A stretch of DNA of 64,000 bases from Kribbella voronezhensis (lineage in GTDB: Bacteria > Actinomycetota > Actinomycetes > Propionibacteriales > Kribbellaceae), in assembly GCF_004365175.1 (NCBI RefSeq), contig NZ_SOCE01000001.1:1785154-1849153 (forward strand). Reading direction: 5' to 3'. The notes below the pieces were generated by a model that saw only the letters and a list, made by a program, of their open reading frames with translations, did no database searches and was not told where the DNA came from. Of the stretch, positions 50,180 to 58,156 are shown piece after piece. Numbering within the stretch: the stretch's first letter is position 1; each line of letters begins with the position of its first letter. The position numbers and the translations under genes were made by a program.

Positions 50180-51768
50180 CGGTCTGGATCACTCGGGTTC
50201 CGCCGGCCCGGCCGAAGCCCGGTCCCCTGCACGGGTTGACGATGGCGATCAAGGACAACATCGACCTGGCCGGCGTACCGACCACGGCCGCCGACCCGCG
50301 CAGTACGACACCTGCCGTTGCCAACGCCTTCGTGGTCGAGCGGCTGATCGAGGCGGGCGCGGTAGCGCTTGGCAAGACCAACCTGGACCAGTACGCGACC
50401 GGGCTGGTCGGCACGCGTTCGCCGTACGGGGCCTGCCACTCGGTCTTCTCCGAGCAGCACATCTCCGGCGGTTCGAGTGCGGGCAGTGCCGTCGCGGTCG
50501 CGTCGGGCGAGGTCGATTTCGCGCTGGGGACGGACACCGCGGGCAGCGGGCGGGTCCCGGCCGCCTTCAACGGGATCGTCGGGATCAAACCGAGCAAGGG
50601 GCTGGTCTCCACGTCCGGGGTCATTCCGGCTTGCCGGTCGCTCGACTGCGTGTCGGTCTTTGCCCGCACGGTCTCCACCGCTCGCCGGGCCTTCGAGGTG
50701 ATGGCGGTCTACGACCCGGCCGATCCGTACTCGCGCAAGTTGCCCCGGCCGGCCGCGTCGACCGGAACCCCGCTGATCGGCGTACCGGATCGTCCACTCG
50801 GAATGGACCCATTGCACGAGCGCGCCTGGGCGGAGGCGGTCGACCGGGCGGCCGAGCTCGGCGTCGTCGTACCGGTCGACGTGAGCGTGCTGCTCGAAAC
50901 CGCCGACCTGCTGTACTCCGGGCCATGGCTGGCCGAACGCTGGCTCGCCTTCGGCGACAAGCTGGACGACGACCCGGCGGTGGACCCGACGGTCCGATCG
51001 ATCGTACGACGCGGCGCCGAGCTGACCGCGGCGGAGACGTTCGCAGGGTTCGACCGGCTGGCCTCGCTGACCCGGCGGGCGGAGCCGTTGTGGACCCGGA
51101 TCGACGCGTTGCTGCTGCCGGTGACCGAGTCGCATCCGACCCTGGCGGAGGTGGCGGCCGATCCGGTCGGCGTGAACAGCCGGATGGGCAGGTTCACGAA
51201 CATGGTCAACCTGCTCGACCTGTGCGCCGTCGCCTTCCCCGGTCCCGCTCGCGACGACGGCCTGCCGTTCGGCGTACAGCTGCTGGCGCCCGCCGGGCAC
51301 GACGAGCTGGTCATCGACCTGGCCGCTGCCTGGTGTGGTGAGCCGGTGTCGTCGCAGGCCCCGGCTGCCGACGAGGTACTCCTCGCGGTGGCGGGTGCTC
51401 ACCTGTCCGGTCAGCCGCTCAACCACGACCTCGTACTCCGCGGCGCCAGGCTGGCCTTCGAGAGCCGCATGGCTCGCGACTACAGGATGTTCTTGGTGGA
51501 CGGCCCCGTACCTCGCCCCGGCGTGACCCGCACTCTCACGCCGGGTGATGGACCAGGCGTCGAAGTCGAGGTCTGGGCCTTGCCCAGCGCCGAACTGACC
51601 GGATTCCTCGCGACGGTCCTGGCTCCGCTGGCGATCGGTCCGGTGGAACTCATCGACGGCCGGCAGGTGCTCGGCTTCGTCTGCACCGCCGATGCGGCCG
51701 ATCCGAGCCGGGAGATCACGACCTTCGGCAGCTGGCGCACCTACCAGGCCACTCCCAGCCTGCACTAG
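50176..51768 (+). CDS. atzF: Allophanate hydrolase
   Basis: The 530-residue enzyme has an amidase-signature domain with the Ser-Ser-Lys triad: Lys26 (MAIKDNIDLAG), the GGSSAGSA cis-serine at 100-101 and nucleophile Ser124 (TDTAGSGRVPA). The C-terminal allophanate-hydrolase domain (about 410-530) ends in ITTFGSWRTY. It splits allophanate to ammonia and CO2, the final step of guanidine or urea carboxylation routes. It overlaps the carboxyltransferase by 4 bp and ends the operon. Confidence 0.92.
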   Translation: MTVWITRVPPARPKPGPLHGLTMAIKDNIDLAGVPTTAADPRSTTPAVANAFVVERLIEAGAVALGKTNLDQYATGLVGTRSPYGACHSVFSEQHISGGSSAGSAVAVASGEVDFALGTDTAGSGRVPAAFNGIVGIKPSKGLVSTSGVIPACRSLDCVSVFARTVSTARRAFEVMAVYDPADPYSRKLPRPAASTGTPLIGVPDRPLGMDPLHERAWAEAVDRAAELGVVVPVDVSVLLETADLLYSGPWLAERWLAFGDKLDDDPAVDPTVRSIVRRGAELTAAETFAGFDRLASLTRRAEPLWTRIDALLLPVTESHPTLAEVAADPVGVNSRMGRFTNMVNLLDLCAVAFPGPARDDGLPFGVQLLAPAGHDELVIDLAAAWCGEPVSSQAPAADEVLLAVAGAHLSGQPLNHDLVLRGARLAFESRMARDYRMFLVDGPVPRPGVTRTLTPGDGPGVEVEVWALPSAELTGFLATVLAPLAIGPVELIDGRQVLGFVCTADAADPSREITTFGSWRTYQATPSLH

Positions 51769-51876
51769 GCGTCGAGGTGGGTGCGCGGGTGCCGCACCCG
51801 GGTGCTTGTGTCAGGGTGGTGGAATGCAAGGGAGCCGCTCTACGGCGGGCTCTGGGGTGTGGTGAGAGGAGTGTGG

Positions 51877-52221
51877 ATGACCGAGATCGCCGGGATCCGG
51901 CCGGAGGTTGGTCCGTCCGGGAACGGGTGCGTGGAATGCCTGGACGGGGGCGGCTGGTGGTTCCATCTGCGGCGGTGTGCCGAGTGTGGGCACGTCGGGT
52001 GCTGTGACAGCTCCCCCGAGCAGCACGCGAGCAAGCACGCGGCCGAGGCGGGGCATCCGATCATTCGGTCGTTCGAGCCGGGTGAGGACTGGTTCTGGAA
52101 CTACACGACCGAGCAGTTCGTCGATGGTCCCGAGCTGGCCGCTCCGGACAGCCACCCGGTCACCCAGCCCGTGCCTGGCGGAACGGTGCCGCCCGATTGG
52201 GTCGACCACGTCCGCCAGTAG
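51877..52221 (+). CDS. UBP-type zinc-finger protein
   Basis: The 114-residue protein has a UBP-type zinc finger: GCVECLDGGGWWFHLRRCAE, CGHVGCCDSSPEQHASKHAAE and HPIIRSFEPGEDWFWNY, with the Cys/His ligands in family order. In eukaryotes the domain binds ubiquitin C-termini; in actinobacteria the target is unknown. ATG 51877 has AGAGGAG 5 bp upstream. It is 12 bp before the sigma factor gene, so the two are probably co-transcribed, perhaps functionally linked. Confidence 0.88.
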   Translation: MTEIAGIRPEVGPSGNGCVECLDGGGWWFHLRRCAECGHVGCCDSSPEQHASKHAAEAGHPIIRSFEPGEDWFWNYTTEQFVDGPELAAPDSHPVTQPVPGGTVPPDWVDHVRQ

Positions 52222-52233
52222 CGGAGGTCCGGA

Positions 52234-53223
52234 GTGACAGCTGATCTGGAGTTGGCGCGGGCCGGGGACGACGCGGCGTTCGACCGGCTGGTCGGGCCGT
52301 TGCGGCGGGAGTTGCACGCGCACTGCTATCGGATGCTCGGTTCCTCGTACGACGCCGACGATGCGCTCCAGGACGCGTTGTTGCGGGCCTGGCGCGGGCT
52401 GGCGAGGTTCGAAGGGCGGAGTTCGGTCCGTTCGTGGCTGTACACGGTCGCCACTCGCACCTGCCTCGATCTGGCCGAGCAACGCGGCCGGCGGGCGCTG
52501 CCGATGGATCTCGGGCCGTCCAGCGACCGCGCCGTACTGGACAATCCGCCGCTGACCGAGATCAGCTGGCTCGGACCGTACGCCGATCAGCCGGGCGACA
52601 GTTACGAGCAACGCGAGTCGGTCCAGCTCGCCTTCGTGGCGGCCTTGCAACACCTCCCGGGCAACCAGCGGGCGGCCCTGCTGCTGTTCGAAGTACTGGA
52701 CTTCAGCGCCGCCGAGATCGCCGAGATGATGGACACCTCGGTCGCCTCGGTGAACAGTGCGCTGCAACGCGCCCGGCGGATCGTCGCCGACAAGGTCCCG
52801 GACGGCAGCCGGCAGCAGAACCTGCGCGAGCTCGGCGACGCGCGGGTGCGCGACATCGTCAAGCAGTACTCGACCGCCCTCGAGCAGGGCGATGCCGACT
52901 CGCTCATCGCCCTGCTCACCGAGGACGTCACCTGGTCGATGCCGCCACTGCGTCACTGGTACGACGGGATCGCCGCCGTCACCGACTTCGCCGTCGCGAT
53001 CCCGCTGACCAGGTGCCCGAGCTGGCAACACCTGCCGATCACGGCGAACGGACAACCCGCGATCGCGTCCTATCTCGGCGCCTCGGCGGACAGCGACCAT
53101 CTGCCGTGGTCCATCGAAGTGCTCACCGTGCGGGCCGGCAAGATCGCCGCCGTCACCTCCTTCATCGACTCCAACGCCTTCGCGCTCTTCGGCCTGCCGC
53201 CCGCCCTGGGCCCGATCAGCTGA
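52234..53223 (+). CDS. ECF sigma factor with C-terminal SnoaL-like domain (second copy type)
   Basis: The 329-residue protein has sigma region 2 (LRRELHAHCYRMLGSSYDADDALQDALLRAWRG), region 4 (LPGNQRAALLLFEVLDFSAAEIAEMMDTSVASV) and a SnoaL-like tail from about residue 210. GTG 52234 has GGAGG upstream. It resembles the 31-32 kb factor in layout but not closely in sequence. The UBP zinc-finger gene upstream could influence its activity. Its tail overlaps the convergent LLM gene by 8 bp. Confidence 0.9.
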   Translation: MTADLELARAGDDAAFDRLVGPLRRELHAHCYRMLGSSYDADDALQDALLRAWRGLARFEGRSSVRSWLYTVATRTCLDLAEQRGRRALPMDLGPSSDRAVLDNPPLTEISWLGPYADQPGDSYEQRESVQLAFVAALQHLPGNQRAALLLFEVLDFSAAEIAEMMDTSVASVNSALQRARRIVADKVPDGSRQQNLRELGDARVRDIVKQYSTALEQGDADSLIALLTEDVTWSMPPLRHWYDGIAAVTDFAVAIPLTRCPSWQHLPITANGQPAIASYLGASADSDHLPWSIEVLTVRAGKIAAVTSFIDSNAFALFGLPPALGPIS

Positions 53224-54154
53224 CGAACTCCTTGGCGAACAGCCGGATGGCCTCCGGATCGGTGGAGTTGTGGAAGCCGACGATCAACTCCTGGACGCCG
53301 GCCGCCCGGTAGGCCTCGATCCGCCGGCGCACCGTGTCGAGCGAGCCGTAGAGCAGGTAGGAGGCGAAGTCGCCCGGGTAGAAGGCACCCATCCCCGGAT
53401 GCAGTTGCGCGGCGGCCTCTTCGTCGGTGTCGGTGATCAGGCAACTGGTCGTCACCGTCCGGGTGATCTCGCCGACGTCCCGGCCGGCCGCGGTCGCGTG
53501 GTCCCGCAGGATCGCGAACTTCCGTTCCGCATCCGCCGGAGACACCATCACGTTGCACAGGTCGGCGTACTGCGCGGCGATCTTCAGCGTCACCTTCTCG
53601 CCGCCGCCCGCGATCATCACCGGGATCGGCTGCTGGATGCCGCGCGGCTGGTTCACCGCATCGACCAGCCGGTAGTACTTGCCGTCGTACGTCGTCAGGT
53701 CCTTCGTCCACAACGACTTGATCACCTCGACGGCCTCCCGGAGCTGCTGCAGTCGCTCCGGCGCGGGCAGGAACGGATAGCCGAACGCCTCGTAGTCCCG
53801 CTCGTACCAGCCCGCCCCGATCCCGAACGTCAACCGGCCCTTGGACAGGACGTCGACCGTCGAGGCGATCTTGGCCTGCAGAGCGGGATTGCGGTACCCG
53901 TTCCCGCTGACCAGCTGGCCGATCCTGATCCGGCTCGTCCGACCGGTCAGTGCCGCGAGCAACGACCACGACTCGAACACGTACGACGCCGACGGCGGGA
54001 TCGTCTGGAAGTGGTCCGGCATCCAGACCCCGTGGTACCCGCTCTCCTCCGCCGTCACCGCCAGCTCGAGCAGTAGATCGGCCGCGGCCGCCGGCTCGGT
54101 GAACCCGGCCAGATCCCCAGCGAACCCGGTCGGCAGAAACACACTGAACTTCAT
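53216..54154 (-). CDS. LLM-class F420-dependent oxidoreductase
   Basis: The 312-residue protein is a TIM-barrel luciferase-like enzyme. It opens MKFSVFLPTGFAGDLAGFTE and carries YHGVWMPDHFQTIPP, GAGWYERDYEAFG and VMIAGGGEKVTL. These features favour F420 over FMN, as in actinobacterial relatives. The substrate is unknown. ATG 54154 has AAGGGA upstream; the longer frame from 55075 only shadows the ABC-2 permease. It lies downstream of the ABC-2 genes on the same strand but is probably independent. Confidence 0.9.
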   Translation of the reverse strand: MKFSVFLPTGFAGDLAGFTEPAAAADLLLELAVTAEESGYHGVWMPDHFQTIPPSASYVFESWSLLAALTGRTSRIRIGQLVSGNGYRNPALQAKIASTVDVLSKGRLTFGIGAGWYERDYEAFGYPFLPAPERLQQLREAVEVIKSLWTKDLTTYDGKYYRLVDAVNQPRGIQQPIPVMIAGGGEKVTLKIAAQYADLCNVMVSPADAERKFAILRDHATAAGRDVGEITRTVTTSCLITDTDEEAAAQLHPGMGAFYPGDFASYLLYGSLDTVRRRIEAYRAAGVQELIVGFHNSTDPEAIRLFAKEFVS

Positions 54155-54225
54155 CGAACGATCCCTTCGTCGTGGAGCTGTCGACTGACAGACCGAGCAG
54201 CCCGCCAAAAGGAATCGCCCAGAAG

Positions 54226-55062
54226 TCACCCGACTCGCCGCAGCGCCCGCTCCCGCCGGCCCGCCACGGCCGACCCGGACTCGCGCCGCGCCATCCGCCG
54301 CAGTACGACGGGTGCCACCAGCAACCCGAAGACTGCCCAGGCGCCCAGGACACCGACCGTTGCCAGGTGACGCCACGAGTCGCCGATCTCCACGCTCGCA
54401 AAGGAATCCGCCAGGAACGCCGACCGCATCCCCAGGCCCAGCCAATAGATGGGAAACACCTGCGCGATCGCCTGCACCCAGCCCGGCAATGCGGTGATCG
54501 GATAGAAGATGCCCGAGATCGCGATCAGTCCGAGCACCGGCAGCTGGATCAATCCTTGTGCCCGGGTCGTGGTGAAGACCGACCCCAGCACCGCACCGAG
54601 TGGCAGCGTCGCCACCAGACCGAGCAGAAGCACCCAGAACAAGGCGATCCACGAACCGCCGACCGTCAGCCCGTCGACCAGGAGCAGTCCGGGAATCAGC
54701 AGGATCGCCAGATCCACCACCAAGCCGGCCGCTACCGAGACGACCTTGCCGACGAGGTACCCGAGCATCCCGTTCGGCGTGGCCTTGGCCCGCAGCAGGG
54801 TCCCGTCCTCGCGGTCGGCCGTGAGCAGCTGACTCATGCTGACCATGCCCATCGCGGCATTCATCCCGACCATGCTCGGCAGCACCAGAACGCCGAGCTG
54901 AAACCCGCCGAAAGTCCTGTCCCGCAAGAAGAACAGCGCGATCAGCAGCAGCACCGGCCAGAGGAAATGACTGACCAACTCGGCCGGATTCGTGAACGAC
55001 TGCCGCAACTCGATCCACCCTTGCGCCAGTCCGCTGCGAACCGCCACCCTCCGCGCGCTCAC
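54226..55062 (-). CDS. ABC-2 type permease
   Basis: The 278-residue protein has six helices of the ABC-2 exporter class, with the central LLTADREDGTLLRAKATPNGMLGYLVGK loop typical of drug or antibiotic exporters. Start GTG 55062 overlaps the ATPase stop (GTGA), which sets the start despite the longer open frame. With the ATPase it forms an exporter under the divergent regulator. Confidence 0.9.
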   Translation of the reverse strand: MSARRVAVRSGLAQGWIELRQSFTNPAELVSHFLWPVLLLIALFFLRDRTFGGFQLGVLVLPSMVGMNAAMGMVSMSQLLTADREDGTLLRAKATPNGMLGYLVGKVVSVAAGLVVDLAILLIPGLLLVDGLTVGGSWIALFWVLLLGLVATLPLGAVLGSVFTTTRAQGLIQLPVLGLIAISGIFYPITALPGWVQAIAQVFPIYWLGLGMRSAFLADSFASVEIGDSWRHLATVGVLGAWAVFGLLVAPVVLRRMARRESGSAVAGRRERALRRVG

Positions 55063-55823
55063 AGCGCCGCCGCACGGATGAGCTGGAGATAGGCGTCCTC
55101 GAGCGAAGCCGGATGCGACTCGTCGGTGCCCGCGATCTGCCGGGTCAGCTCGGTCGGCGTACCGGCTGCGATGATCCGCCCACCGGCCAGGACCAGGATC
55201 CGATCGGCCAACTTCCCCGCCTCGTCCAGATCGTGGGTGGTGAGCAGCACCGTCGTCCGCCTGCCAAGTCCTTGCAGGAGTTGATGAAACTCGTACCGCG
55301 CGGCGGGATCGAAGCCCACCGTCGGCTCGTCCAGGAACAGCACCTCGGGACGTCCGACGATCCCGATCGCCACATCGAGCCGGCGCCGCTGACCACCGGA
55401 CAACGTCTTGATCTTCTGCCGGGCCTGCCCGCTCAGGCCGACGGTCTCGATCAACTCGGCCGCGTCCCACGGTCGCGGCACCTCGGCGGTCGCGTACGGC
55501 GCGTAGTACGTGCCCAGATGCGCGAGGAGTTCCTGCACCCGCCAGTTGCCGTGGTCACGCCACGACTGCAGTACGACGCCGAGCCGCGACCGCCATCGCT
55601 CGTCACCGGCCGCCGGGTCGCAACCCAGCACCGACACGTCGCCGGCGGATCGGCTCCGGAAACCCTCGAGAATCTCGATCGTCGTGGTCTTGCCCGCCCC
55701 GTTCGGGCCGAGCAGCACCAGCGTCTCCCCCTGTCTCGCCTGGAACGTCACGTCCCGCAGCACGTCCGTCGCGCCGTACCGCATCCGCAGTCCGTCGACG
55801 GCCAGCACAACCTCGTTCGTCAT
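55059..55823 (-). CDS. ABC-2 exporter ATPase (drug-resistance type)
   Basis: The 254-residue ATPase has Walker A GPNGAGKTTTIEIL, signature LSGGQRRRLDVAIGIVG, Walker B VLFLDEPTVGFDP and the switch LTTHDLDEAGKLADRI. It is typical of DrrA-like exporters of antibiotics or lipids. ATG 55823 has GAGGGAG upstream. It diverges from the IS30-like-HTH regulator, which likely controls it through GTTGCAA sites. Confidence 0.92.
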   Translation of the reverse strand: MTNEVVLAVDGLRMRYGATDVLRDVTFQARQGETLVLLGPNGAGKTTTIEILEGFRSRSAGDVSVLGCDPAAGDERWRSRLGVVLQSWRDHGNWRVQELLAHLGTYYAPYATAEVPRPWDAAELIETVGLSGQARQKIKTLSGGQRRRLDVAIGIVGRPEVLFLDEPTVGFDPAARYEFHQLLQGLGRRTTVLLTTHDLDEAGKLADRILVLAGGRIIAAGTPTELTRQIAGTDESHPASLEDAYLQLIRAAAL

Positions 55824-55927
55824 CCTCAGCTCCCTCGGTTCTGACCGGGAAACTACGTTGCGTTTCATCTTCCGGCAACGATCGTCAAGTGCTTGAGGAC
55901 GACTTTCGGTGCTGGATTCGGCTATTG

Positions 55928-55977
55928 TTGCAACGGAAATGACGGTGAACGCAAAGGCGGCTCCAGTGCCGTTGCAA
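55928..55977. promoter_or_regulatory. Paired GTTGCAA operator sites between exporter and regulator
   Basis: TTGCAACGG (55928-55936) and CCGTTGCAA (55969-55977) are perfect inverted 9-bp copies. The first sits in the palindrome GTTGCAAC. A related ACGTTGCG lies near the exporter start. The regulator gene begins 32 bp downstream. They are probable sites for that regulator on both promoters. Confidence 0.5.
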
Positions 55978-56008
55978 TGACCAGACGACGAATGCATCGG
56001 GAGGACGG

Positions 56009-56962
56009 ATGCCAGGGGGCAGGCTGCGGCACACCGATCGCCAGGCGATCGCGGCCGGCCTCGCGGACAGCCTCGGCTATGCCGAGATCGCCCGCCAACT
56101 GGACCGGCCGACGTCGACCATCAGCCGCGAGGTCGCCCGCAACGGAGGGCCGGCCGGCTATCGCGCCGACCACGCGCACTACGCCACCGAGAGCCGCGCC
56201 CGCAGGCCGAAACCGCCACCGCGCGAGCAACCGATCGAGCCCGACGCCTACGGGCGTGACCCCGACGCGGTCCGCGAGTACGCCGAGCAGTTCGCCGGCT
56301 TGATGGTCGAAGCCGGTCTCCCCCGGATGGTCGCGCGCGTCCTGGCCAGGCTGTACACCACCGATTCGCGCAGCCTGACCGCCGCCGACCTGGTCCGCCA
56401 ACTCCGGGTCAGCCCTGCCTCGGTCTCGAAGGCGATCGCCTACCTGGAACGGGTCGAGATGGTCGAGCGACGCCGCGAACCGGGCCTGCGGCACGAGTAC
56501 TACGTGATCGAGGACGACGTCTGGCTCCGAGCCTGGATGACGAGCGCCCGGACGAACGCGAGCTGGGCCGAAGCCGCGCAGTACGGTGTCAAGCTCTTCG
56601 GCCCGGACACCCCGGCCGGCTCCCGGCTGGACAAGATGGGGCACTTCTTCGCCCAGCTCAGCAACGACATGAGCGGCGGCCCCACCGCCCTCGCCGCGGA
56701 AGACGTCATGACCGTCCTCGCTGCTCTGGTACACGCCGGTGCACCACTCACCGCGTCCCAACTGAGCACTGCGCTCTCCTGGCCCCGCCCCCGCGTCGAC
56801 GAAGCCCTCGCAACCGCCGAAACCTACGCCTACTTCACCGACCCGGTCGTCATCGAGCATCGCGCCGACGACACCTACGGGATCATCGCGAAGCCAGCCC
56901 GGTTGACTGCGGCTCAACGGAGGGCGCTGGCTAGAGCAGCGCGCGTACCAGCCGCGGTGTGA
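56009..56962 (+). CDS. MarR/GbsR-like regulator with N-terminal IS30-transposase-type HTH
   Basis: The 317-residue protein starts with a helix-turn-helix like that of IS30 transposases (RLRHTDRQAIAAGLADSLGY, then AEIARQLDRPTSTISREVAR, about 5-45). A GbsR/MarR-type winged helix (about 90-170, LRVSPASVSKAIAYLERVEM) and a helical C-terminus follow. No DDE transposase core is present, so the HTH has been reused as a regulator. ATG 56009 has GGGAGGA upstream. It diverges from the ABC-2 exporter and probably represses it. Confidence 0.85.
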   Translation: MPGGRLRHTDRQAIAAGLADSLGYAEIARQLDRPTSTISREVARNGGPAGYRADHAHYATESRARRPKPPPREQPIEPDAYGRDPDAVREYAEQFAGLMVEAGLPRMVARVLARLYTTDSRSLTAADLVRQLRVSPASVSKAIAYLERVEMVERRREPGLRHEYYVIEDDVWLRAWMTSARTNASWAEAAQYGVKLFGPDTPAGSRLDKMGHFFAQLSNDMSGGPTALAAEDVMTVLAALVHAGAPLTASQLSTALSWPRPRVDEALATAETYAYFTDPVVIEHRADDTYGIIAKPARLTAAQRRALARAARVPAAV

Positions 56963-58049
56963 TGTGCCCGTTGGCCAGACCGATCTCCACGAGATCGTCG
57001 AAGACCGCCTGACTCGCCGCCGACGCGCGGATCCCACGGTCCAGCACATGTCCCGACCTGCACAGCAGCGCGGTCAACGCGGTGTGCCGCAAGTGCCGTG
57101 CGAGCAAACGTCCAGCCGTACGCCGGTACGCCGTACCCGCGTCGCCCGATCGCAGGGCACCCGCAGCAGCCCGGCCGGCGAGTAGGCCGGTGGCGACGGC
57201 GTAGTAGATGCCTTCACCAGTCATCGGGTTGATCAGCCCGGCCGCGTCTCCCGCGAGCAGCACGCGCCCACTGCGAGGACGCCACGACCAGGAGGACAGC
57301 GGAAGGTGATGCCCTCTCCAGTCGGTTCCGCCTTCGCTCGCTCCAGGAAGCAGTTCCTCCAGCCGGTCGAGCAGGTCACGTCGCGTCGGACGCGGGCGAC
57401 TCGGCAGCAGTTGTTCGCCGTAGCCGACATTGGAGTAGCCGTCGCCGCGGTCGAAGGACCACGCGTACGACGGCTGGCGGCCGAGGCCGAACACGATCTC
57501 CTGCCGAGCCGCCCGCTTGGGCGGAGTGGGCGCATAGCCCCGAATCGCCAGCGCCACGGGTCCGGTCTGGCTCTTCGGGTCGCCGACGGTCCGGCGTACG
57601 ACGGAATTCGCGCCGTCCGCGCCGACCACGACCGAGCCTTGGAGGTGGTCAACCTGGACGGCGTCACGGCGTACGTCGATCGTCCTGACGCGGTGGCGTA
57701 CCAGGTGGGCCCCGGCCGCTTGCGCCGTTTCCACGAGGCGCTGGTCGAAGACCTTGCGCGGTACGACCCAGGCAGGCCGGGCCATGTCCCGGGCGACCTC
57801 GAGATCTCCACGGCGCAAGGCGAGACGGCGTACCGGCGTACGGTCGTCCAGCAGGCCGGTGACGCCGACCGACTCGAGCAGGTCGAGCACGTGGGGCGCG
57901 ATGCCGTCGCCGCAGGCCTTGTCGCGCGGGAAGTCGTCGCGGTCGAGCAGGAGCACCGACAGTGAAGGATCCTCGGTCAGCGCGCCGAGAGCCGTTGCCG
58001 CACCGGCCGGTCCCGCGCCCACCACGACCAAGTCCCAGACCAGCTTCAC
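56931..58049 (-). CDS. Geranylgeranyl-reductase-like FAD oxidoreductase
   Basis: The 372-residue flavoprotein has a dinucleotide motif DLVVVGAGPAGAATALGAL, the family motif DKACGDGIAPHVLDLLESVG and the FAD-binding GRVLLAGDAAGLINPMTGEG. Relatives reduce isoprenoid chains (menaquinone side chains, lipids) or act in antibiotic pathways. GTG 58049 has GGGAGG 5 bp upstream. It is convergent with the regulator gene, with a 32-bp overlap. Confidence 0.9.
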   Translation of the reverse strand: MKLVWDLVVVGAGPAGAATALGALTEDPSLSVLLLDRDDFPRDKACGDGIAPHVLDLLESVGVTGLLDDRTPVRRLALRRGDLEVARDMARPAWVVPRKVFDQRLVETAQAAGAHLVRHRVRTIDVRRDAVQVDHLQGSVVVGADGANSVVRRTVGDPKSQTGPVALAIRGYAPTPPKRAARQEIVFGLGRQPSYAWSFDRGDGYSNVGYGEQLLPSRPRPTRRDLLDRLEELLPGASEGGTDWRGHHLPLSSWSWRPRSGRVLLAGDAAGLINPMTGEGIYYAVATGLLAGRAAAGALRSGDAGTAYRRTAGRLLARHLRHTALTALLCRSGHVLDRGIRASAASQAVFDDLVEIGLANGHITPRLVRALL

Positions 58050-58156
58050 CGGCACCTCCCTCGACCCAGTTTGCACTCTGATCGAACAGGTTGGGCGGAT
58101 GCCCGGCGCGGGCCAGGATCAGGGTGCCCAGGTCACGGACGACAGGAGACAGCCCG

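Noticed and set aside
56009..56140. IS30 insertion remnant
   Set aside because: The HTH is in frame with a MarR/GbsR domain, and neither inverted terminal repeats nor DDE core is visible.
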